From positions 1-37,530 of the forward strand of contig CACYHR010000023.1 in assembly GCA_902774265.1 (NCBI GenBank): 37,530 bases of DNA, read 5' to 3'. A model generated the notes under the pieces. It saw only the letters and a program-made list of their open reading frames with translations, did no database searches and was not told the origin of the DNA. The translations under genes were made by a program, and so were the position numbers. Origin of the DNA: an uncultured Eubacteriales bacterium (GTDB lineage: Bacteria; Bacillota; Clostridia; Peptostreptococcales; Anaerovoracaceae). Position 1 is the stretch's first letter, and the number at the start of each line of letters is the position of its first letter. Positions 33,026-37,530 of this stretch are shown here, piece by piece.

Positions 33026-34279
33026 ATGATTTATACTGAAATAATGATTGAAAAAAAGAAAAAAATTGAATTGCTGGCTCCTGCGGGAGACCTTGAAAAA
33101 CTTAAGACAGCCATAATATACGGCGCTGACGCCGTGTATTTCGGCGGAGAAATGTTCAGCCTGAGAGCCGGTGCAGGCAATCTCAGCATAGATGAGATCA
33201 GGGAAGCTATGGATTTCATCCATGAGCACGGAGCAAAGGGATATATGACTATCAACATATATGCCCACAACGACGATATTCCTCTTCTGAGGGATTATCT
33301 CGCTAAAATCAGGGAAATACCTATAGATGCTTTTCTTGTGTCGGATCCGGGCGTAATGAGCCTTATCAGGGAAGCTATGCCGGATGCGGAGATACACCTC
33401 TCAACTCAGGCTAATACAACGAATTACCTGACAGCTCAGTTCTGGGTTTCACAGGGCGTTAAAAGAGTGGTAGCTGCAAGAGAAATGAGTCTTGAAGAGC
33501 TTCACACTATGAGAGAGCATCTGCCGGATGATATTGAAATAGAGGCTTTCGTTCACGGCGCCATGTGCATCTCGTATTCGGGACGCTGCCTTCTGAGCAA
33601 TTTCATGGCCGGAAGAGATGCCAACAGAGGAGCATGCACACATCCCTGCAGATGGAAATACAAGCTGGTCGAAGAACAGAGACCGGGAGAGTATTATCCT
33701 ATAGAGGAGGATGGCCGCGGCAGCTACATACTCAACTCAAGAGACCTCTGCATGATAGACCGCATTCCGGATCTGGCGGACGCAGGCATCGCTTCTCTCA
33801 AGATAGAAGGCCGCATGAAGTCTATGTACTATGTCGCAACTATCATTTCCGCATACAGAGCCGCGCTCGACGAATACCTCGCCGACCCTGAATCTTATGT
33901 ATACGATGAACGACATTTCACCGAATTGTGCAAAGCCAGTCACAGAGAATTCACACACGGGTTCTATTATAATAAACCAACAGATAAGGATCAGAACTAT
34001 CTGACCAGCGACTACACACGCGAATACTCATTCGTCGGACTGGTGAGAGAAACGGACCCTGAGACCGGACTTACGACGGTCGAACAGCGCAACAAATTCT
34101 CTGTCGGCGACACCGTAGAGATATTCGGACCGCGCACAGCATATTACGAAGAAACAATCAAAGAGATGTACAATGAGGAGGGCGAGCCTGTCGAATCGGC
34201 ACCGCATCCTCAGCAGATACTCAAAATAAGATTTGATCGTGTTCCGGGAGAACACTTTATCATACGCAAGAAAAAGTGA
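33026..34279 (+). CDS. Peptidase U32-family protein, TrhP-like (tRNA 5-hydroxyuridine synthesis)
   Basis: This 417-residue U32 protein begins LLAPAGDLEKLKTAIIYGADAVYFGG, the family's N-terminus. The signature EAFVHGAMCISYSGRCLLSN lies near 173-192, followed by NRGACTHPCRW. The cysteines at about 181, 188, 202 and 206 match those thought to hold an iron-sulfur cluster. U32 proteins of the YegQ/TrhP and YrrN/YrrO type hydroxylate the tRNA wobble uridine using prephenate-derived chemistry, despite the old peptidase name. The adjacent trmR supports that role. B. subtilis has two such genes here and this window has one. ATG 33026 and ATG 33044 are both possible and neither has a strong Shine-Dalgarno. 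Confidence 0.88.
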   Translation: MIYTEIMIEKKKKIELLAPAGDLEKLKTAIIYGADAVYFGGEMFSLRAGAGNLSIDEIREAMDFIHEHGAKGYMTINIYAHNDDIPLLRDYLAKIREIPIDAFLVSDPGVMSLIREAMPDAEIHLSTQANTTNYLTAQFWVSQGVKRVVAAREMSLEELHTMREHLPDDIEIEAFVHGAMCISYSGRCLLSNFMAGRDANRGACTHPCRWKYKLVEEQRPGEYYPIEEDGRGSYILNSRDLCMIDRIPDLADAGIASLKIEGRMKSMYYVATIISAYRAALDEYLADPESYVYDERHFTELCKASHREFTHGFYYNKPTDKDQNYLTSDYTREYSFVGLVRETDPETGLTTVEQRNKFSVGDTVEIFGPRTAYYEETIKEMYNEEGEPVESAPHPQQILKIRFDRVPGEHFIIRKKK

Positions 34280-34356
34280 ACAGAAAACAGATAGTTTCCG
34301 TTCAAGCCGGCGGAATGCCGGTATGATCGTCAGTATGGATATATTTGGTGGAAAAA

Positions 34357-35688
34357 ATGGATGACACAATACCCGGTTATTTACTGATAATACTTATAAT
34401 TCTCATCATGATCGTCAACGCTCTGGTAGTCGCATCCAAGAGGGCTCTGGACTATATTGACAGAAATGTGATCAAGGATATGCTCGAAGACGAGCCGGAA
34501 AACAGAGATCTCATCGCGGTCAAATGGTTTCTTTCCAAACCGTCGAGATACCACTATGCAGACCATACAGCCAGTTTTTTGAACATACTGCTGTGCTTCC
34601 TGTTTTTCAATCTGTTTCTGACGGGCAGATACGATTTTTTGAGATCCGGGCAGCTGTATGATACAGATCACCTGATCCTGCTGCTCTGCAATATAGGATA
34701 TTTTATCGTTTATACTGCTCTTTCGGACATACTGCCGAAGAAGCTTGCAGCGCAGTCCAGCGAAAAAACAGGAGTCGGTCTGGTTTCATTTCAGAAGTTC
34801 ATATACTATATCACTTTGCCTTCGGTATTGATCTGTAAGGGGATCGCGAACATAGTTCTGAAAATAACGGGAAAGAAAACGGATGTAGATGATTCGTATT
34901 TCTCGGAGGATAAGGTCATGTCCATGCTTGACAGAGGCCAGGAATCCGGCGAGATCAAGGAGGAAGGCCGCAGAATGATCGACTCGATCTTTGAGTTCGA
35001 CGATCTGCTCGCATATGAGATCATGACACCGCGTACAGACGTCTTCATGATAGATCTCGAGGATGATCCGAAAGAATATTTTGACGAACTCATGGAGCTC
35101 ACCCATTCGAGGATACCTGTCTGTGAAGGCGATGCCGACAATATAATAGGCATACTGCATATCAAGGACTATCTGCGCCATGCGGCAAAAAACGGCTTCG
35201 AAGACATCGATCTGCGCAGCCTGATCAGACCTGCTTATTTCGTGCCTGAAACAAAGAACATAGACTCTCTGTTCAGGGAGCTGCAGATCGGCAGGCAGCA
35301 TCTGGCCATACTTATAGATGAATACGGCGGATTCAGCGGCATTGTTTCAGTAGAGGATATAATCGAGCAGATAGTCGGTGATATCGATGACGAATTCGAC
35401 GAGGAAGACAGGATAATCGAAAAAATCGACGAAAAAACATTTGTCGCTGACGGAAATGTATATCTTGACGATCTCGAAGAGGAGACGGGTGTTGAACTCG
35501 AATCGGAGACAAGCGAGACCATCGGCGGTTTCATCATAGATCTTATGGGAGAGATACCGCGCGAGGATACGAAATATCCGCCGATCTCATACGAAGACTA
35601 TGATTTCACCATACTTGCTGTCAAAGACAGAAGGATAGACAAGGTGAGAATAGAGATCAGAGACAGGGAAGAGAAATCAGATGAATGA
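34357..35688 (+). CDS. CorC/HlyC-type membrane protein with CBS pair
   Basis: The protein has about 443 residues. The N-terminal DUF21-like membrane region has helices at about 7-27, 70-90 and 98-120 plus a further hydrophobic stretch near 145-165. Two CBS domains follow (IMTPRTDVFMIDLEDDPKE near 225 and the region around LLIDEYGGFSG-like QHLAILIDEYGGFSGIVSVEDI near 315). The C-terminal domain is the CorC/HlyC type (EETGVELESETSETIGGFI). Family members are linked to Mg2+ or Co2+ efflux, and the label hemolysin is historical. ATG 34357 has GGTGG 5 bases upstream; TTG 34345 is in frame but lacks a site. The 3' end overlaps the next gene by 8 bases. Confidence 0.88.
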   Translation: MDDTIPGYLLIILIILIMIVNALVVASKRALDYIDRNVIKDMLEDEPENRDLIAVKWFLSKPSRYHYADHTASFLNILLCFLFFNLFLTGRYDFLRSGQLYDTDHLILLLCNIGYFIVYTALSDILPKKLAAQSSEKTGVGLVSFQKFIYYITLPSVLICKGIANIVLKITGKKTDVDDSYFSEDKVMSMLDRGQESGEIKEEGRRMIDSIFEFDDLLAYEIMTPRTDVFMIDLEDDPKEYFDELMELTHSRIPVCEGDADNIIGILHIKDYLRHAAKNGFEDIDLRSLIRPAYFVPETKNIDSLFRELQIGRQHLAILIDEYGGFSGIVSVEDIIEQIVGDIDDEFDEEDRIIEKIDEKTFVADGNVYLDDLEEETGVELESETSETIGGFIIDLMGEIPREDTKYPPISYEDYDFTILAVKDRRIDKVRIEIRDREEKSDE

Positions 35689-35995
35689 CGAAGCCAGACT
35701 CTATGAAATCATAGAACAGGAGGTCCTGTCCTGCGAAGATGTCAGCAGATTCGATGAGGCGACTCTCACCGAAAAGATGCTGAGCGGAGGCAGAGCCGGT
35801 TCCGGAATAAAGATATCCGACGACGATGACGAAATAATCATCACGCTGAACATAATCGTATATTACGGCGTCAATATACCTCAGCTCTGCTATGATATAC
35901 AGGTGAAGGTACGAAGAGCTGTATCCGAGGGAGCAGGCGTAAATGTCAAAGCCGTAAATATCAGTGTGGACGGCATAGATAAGAGACCGGAATAG
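35681..35995 (+). CDS. Asp23/Gls24-family (YqhY-like) protein
   Basis: The 104-residue protein has the Asp23 core reading IIITLNIIVYYGVNIPQLCYDIQVKVRRAVSEGAGVNVKAVNISVDGI. The N-terminal part is shorter and more divergent than in YqhY. Its position directly before nusB matches the Firmicute yqhY-nusB pair, where YqhY has been tied to control of acetyl-CoA carboxylase; that role is only a family inference here. The start overlaps the stop of the CBS-protein gene, so the two are translationally coupled. Confidence 0.8.
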   Translation: MNDEARLYEIIEQEVLSCEDVSRFDEATLTEKMLSGGRAGSGIKISDDDDEIIITLNIIVYYGVNIPQLCYDIQVKVRRAVSEGAGVNVKAVNISVDGIDKRPE

Positions 35996-36010
35996 ATACT
36001 ATAGTTATAG

Positions 36011-36038
36011 ACTGTAAGGCTGTAACCACTCATACAGT
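36011..36038 (+). repeat. Short ACTGTAAGG inverted repeat, possible R1 remnant
   Basis: ACTGTAAGGC (36011-36020) is identical to the R1 inner terminal repeat, and TACAGT at 36033-36038 pairs with its first six bases. The preceding TATAG also matches the flank of copy c. It could be a solo or deleted R1 end, or chance. Confidence 0.35.
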
Positions 36039-36074
36039 ATCATATTAATTAAAAGACTGATAATTATTTATATA

Positions 36075-36084
36075 GAGAGGAGGG
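36075..36084 (+). promoter_or_regulatory. Displaced Shine-Dalgarno upstream of nusB
   Basis: GAGAGGAGGG is the strongest ribosome site in this part of the window, yet the nusB ATG (36133) lies 48 bases downstream. No ATG, GTG or TTG follows it at working distance in any useful frame. Only CTG at 36094, in the nusB frame, is close (9 bases after). Confidence 0.45.
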
Positions 36085-36132
36085 AGCGGCGAACTGCTGC
36101 GGTCCAACGGACGGGCAGAATGCCGATCATCA

Positions 36133-36528
36133 ATGAACCGGGAAAAGATCAGAGAACATACCATGCAGGCTATTTATCAGATGGATGCAACAGGTAATTT
36201 TGACTATACGGCACTGAACCCGATAACGGAAGCGGAAAATGCTCTTGCCAAGCCTCAGGCTGAAAAGACTCTGTCAGCTGTCAGAGATCACATAGGCGAG
36301 ATAGACGAGCTGATCGCAGGAAGCCTGGATAAATGGACGATAGACCGTATTGCAAAGACGGATCTTGCAATACTCAGGAATGCGGCAGCGGAGATGCTCT
36401 ACAATGACGACATTCCTGTAAAGGTATCGATAAATGAGGCAGTAAAACTGTCAAAAAAGTACGGAGACGAAAAGTCGTACGCTTTCGTTAATTCCGTGCT
36501 CAGCAAGATGGAAAAGAAGATCCAATGA
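36133..36528 (+). CDS. nusB: Transcription antitermination factor NusB
   Basis: The all-helical 131-residue protein begins MNREKIREHTMQAIYQMDATG, the NusB N-terminus. It has WTIDRIAKTDLAILRNAAAEML near 83-104 and the conserved VSINEAVKLSKKYGDEKSYAFVNSVLSK near 113. NusB pairs with NusE (S10) on boxA RNA in rRNA antitermination. ATG 36133 fits family homology, although the best Shine-Dalgarno is 48 bases upstream. The stop overlaps the start of the following M22 gene (ATGA-type). The yqhY-nusB-M22 order is common in Clostridia and is often followed by xseA, which would lie beyond the window. Confidence 0.93.
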   Translation: MNREKIREHTMQAIYQMDATGNFDYTALNPITEAENALAKPQAEKTLSAVRDHIGEIDELIAGSLDKWTIDRIAKTDLAILRNAAAEMLYNDDIPVKVSINEAVKLSKKYGDEKSYAFVNSVLSKMEKKIQ

Positions 36529-37530
36529 GCGGACCGTTTTTTCTCGGCATAGACACTTCCAATTACAAGACTTCTGTCGCAGTTGCTGACTGCGACAGGT
36601 CGGTACTGTTCGAGAGATCCCTGTATCTGCATGTTGATAAGGGCAAACGGGGACTGAGGCAGTCAGAAGCATTTTTCATGCATTCCAACAGACTGCCTGA
36701 TTTTATCAAGGATGTTTTTGAAGAGATCGATCCATCTTGTATAGCGGCTATCGGGGTTTCATCCAGACCGAGGCGTGTGGAAGGCTCGTATATGCCATGC
36801 TTTCTTGCCGGCATAAATGCTGCTAAGGAGATAGGAGCCGCACTGAGGGTTCCGGTATTTGAATTCTCTCATCAGGAAGGCCATGCTGCAGCAGTCATAG
36901 AGAGCAATATTGAGAACAGCAACAGTAGCGGCATCGCAGGCAGATCACTTCTCTTTCATCTGAGCGGAGGGACCAGCGAATTTCTGCTCTGCAGTCCGGA
37001 TGAAATGGGATATTCTCTCGAGATAGTCGGGGGAACTAAGGATATAAGCATAGGACAGCTTATCGACAGAGCCGGCGTTGCCATGGGATACGGCTTTCCG
37101 GCCGGTATGTATCTTGATGATCTTGCATTGGATTATAATGAGAAACTTCCGGGCATCGTAAAGCCCGTAAAGATAACAGACGGATATTTCAATCTCTCCG
37201 GAAGCGAAGCGCAGATAATGCGCGCGATCGAAGCAGAGAGGGAGAAAGCCGGATATGATGCTTCATACGAATATTATTCTGCTTTGTCATGTGAACTCTT
37301 TGAAAGGATAGCAGGCCTGCTTGCAGCGGCTGCTGCGGAGCTTTCTGCTAAATACGATGTCCGCCGCGTGTACATGGCCGGCGGAGTCGCATCAAGTACA
37401 TTTATACGAAATCGCATCAGTCAGTATATAAGCGATTCAACCAGGAGCAAAGCTCCAACAAGCTCGCTTGATTGGAGCGAGCGACGCCGTCAACAGACAC
37501 CGGGAGCTTCAGCTCCTGAGAGCATCAGTG
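36525..37530 (+). CDS. TsaD-like (peptidase M22 family) protein, 3' end reshaped or cut by repeat, runs off window
   Basis: The frame opens MSGPFFLGIDTSNYKTSVAV and shows an ASKHA-type fold related to TsaD/Kae1. HQEGHAA near 117 is the metal-binding HxxxH motif, LSGGTSEFLL near 149 and the GQLIDRAGVAMGYGFP segment follow, and MAGGVASSTFIRNRI lies near 285-299. It is a clostridial paralog of TsaD found beside nusB, and its function is unknown. From about residue 305 the expected C-terminal sequence (a glycine-rich DNA.GLA-type helix) is absent. The frame instead reads through hairpin-rich repeat DNA as Ser/Arg/Pro-rich residues, still open at 37530. It may be interrupted, extended by a repeat, or continue after it. 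Confidence 0.8.
   Translation, partial: MSGPFFLGIDTSNYKTSVAVADCDRSVLFERSLYLHVDKGKRGLRQSEAFFMHSNRLPDFIKDVFEEIDPSCIAAIGVSSRPRRVEGSYMPCFLAGINAAKEIGAALRVPVFEFSHQEGHAAAVIESNIENSNSSGIAGRSLLFHLSGGTSEFLLCSPDEMGYSLEIVGGTKDISIGQLIDRAGVAMGYGFPAGMYLDDLALDYNEKLPGIVKPVKITDGYFNLSGSEAQIMRAIEAEREKAGYDASYEYYSALSCELFERIAGLLAAAAAELSAKYDVRRVYMAGGVASSTFIRNRISQYISDSTRSKAPTSSLDWSERRRQQTPGASAPESIS
37444..37530 (+). repeat. Hairpin cluster and start of an R3-like element at the right edge
   Basis: GGAGC (37444-37448) can pair with GCTCC (37452-37456). The latter can instead join a 12-bp stem, GCTCCAACAAGC with GCTTG-a-TTGGAGC (37452-37478). At 37495-37530 the sequence AGACACCGGGAGCTTCAGCT and the CCTGAGAGC after it match the left end of R3 at 27510-27538 with few differences. 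The element continues outside the window and lies within the reading frame of the TsaD-like gene. Confidence 0.6.

Overview
This 37.5 kb window is bacterial chromosome, most likely from an anaerobic Firmicute of class Clostridia. I base this on a giant 2-hydroxyacyl-CoA dehydratase activase, a fused SecD-SecF, RNase J, HemZ, the yqhY-like/nusB pair, a YlbF-family protein, Shine-Dalgarno-led genes with frequent TTG starts, and moderate GC. A relative of the Anaerovoracaceae/Mogibacterium group is possible, but that is a guess. All complete genes are on the + strand and almost all are housekeeping genes.

Layout. Positions 1-192 are the last residues of an IS200/IS605-type TnpB with its right end and omega-RNA-like hairpins. 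Next come the ~1440-residue activase (360-4688), yebC, a probable 6S RNA (5556-5710), a P1-family peptidase with a long disordered insertion, polA, coaE and an L,D-transpeptidase. Two tRNA-Leu genes (GAG and CAA) precede yajC, secDF, a bifunctional rel, an MBL-fold hydrolase, hemZ, hisS and aspS. Then follow nadD-yqeK-rsfS-leuS, rnj (RNase J), a ylbF-like gene, efp, mltG-trmR-U32 (the same order as B. subtilis yrrL-yrrM-yrrN/O), a CorC/HlyC-type CBS membrane protein, a yqhY-like gene, nusB and a TsaD-like M22 gene that runs off the end.

The genes fall into functional groups: translation (hisS, aspS, leuS, two tRNAs, efp, rsfS, yebC, trmR and U32 for tRNA wobble uridine), RNA metabolism (rnj, ylbF-like, nusB, 6S RNA), secretion and envelope (yajC, secDF, L,D-transpeptidase, mltG), cofactors (coaE, nadD, hemZ), alarmone turnover (rel, and yqeK by family assignment) and DNA repair (polA).

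The least ordinary content lies between the genes. At least two families of non-coding repeats are scattered through the gaps. One (R1/R2) has a best copy at 29978-30220, a 243-bp MITE-like element with an outer 12-bp inverted repeat and an inner perfect 10-bp inverted repeat; related or partial copies lie near yqeK/rsfS, trmR/U32, coaE, the L,D-transpeptidase and hisS. The other (R3) is at 27501-27622, folds into three hairpins closed by a long-range stem, ends like an IS605 right end, and begins again at the window's right edge inside the TsaD-like reading frame. I saw no CRISPR array, phage region, toxin-antitoxin pair or obvious defence cassette.
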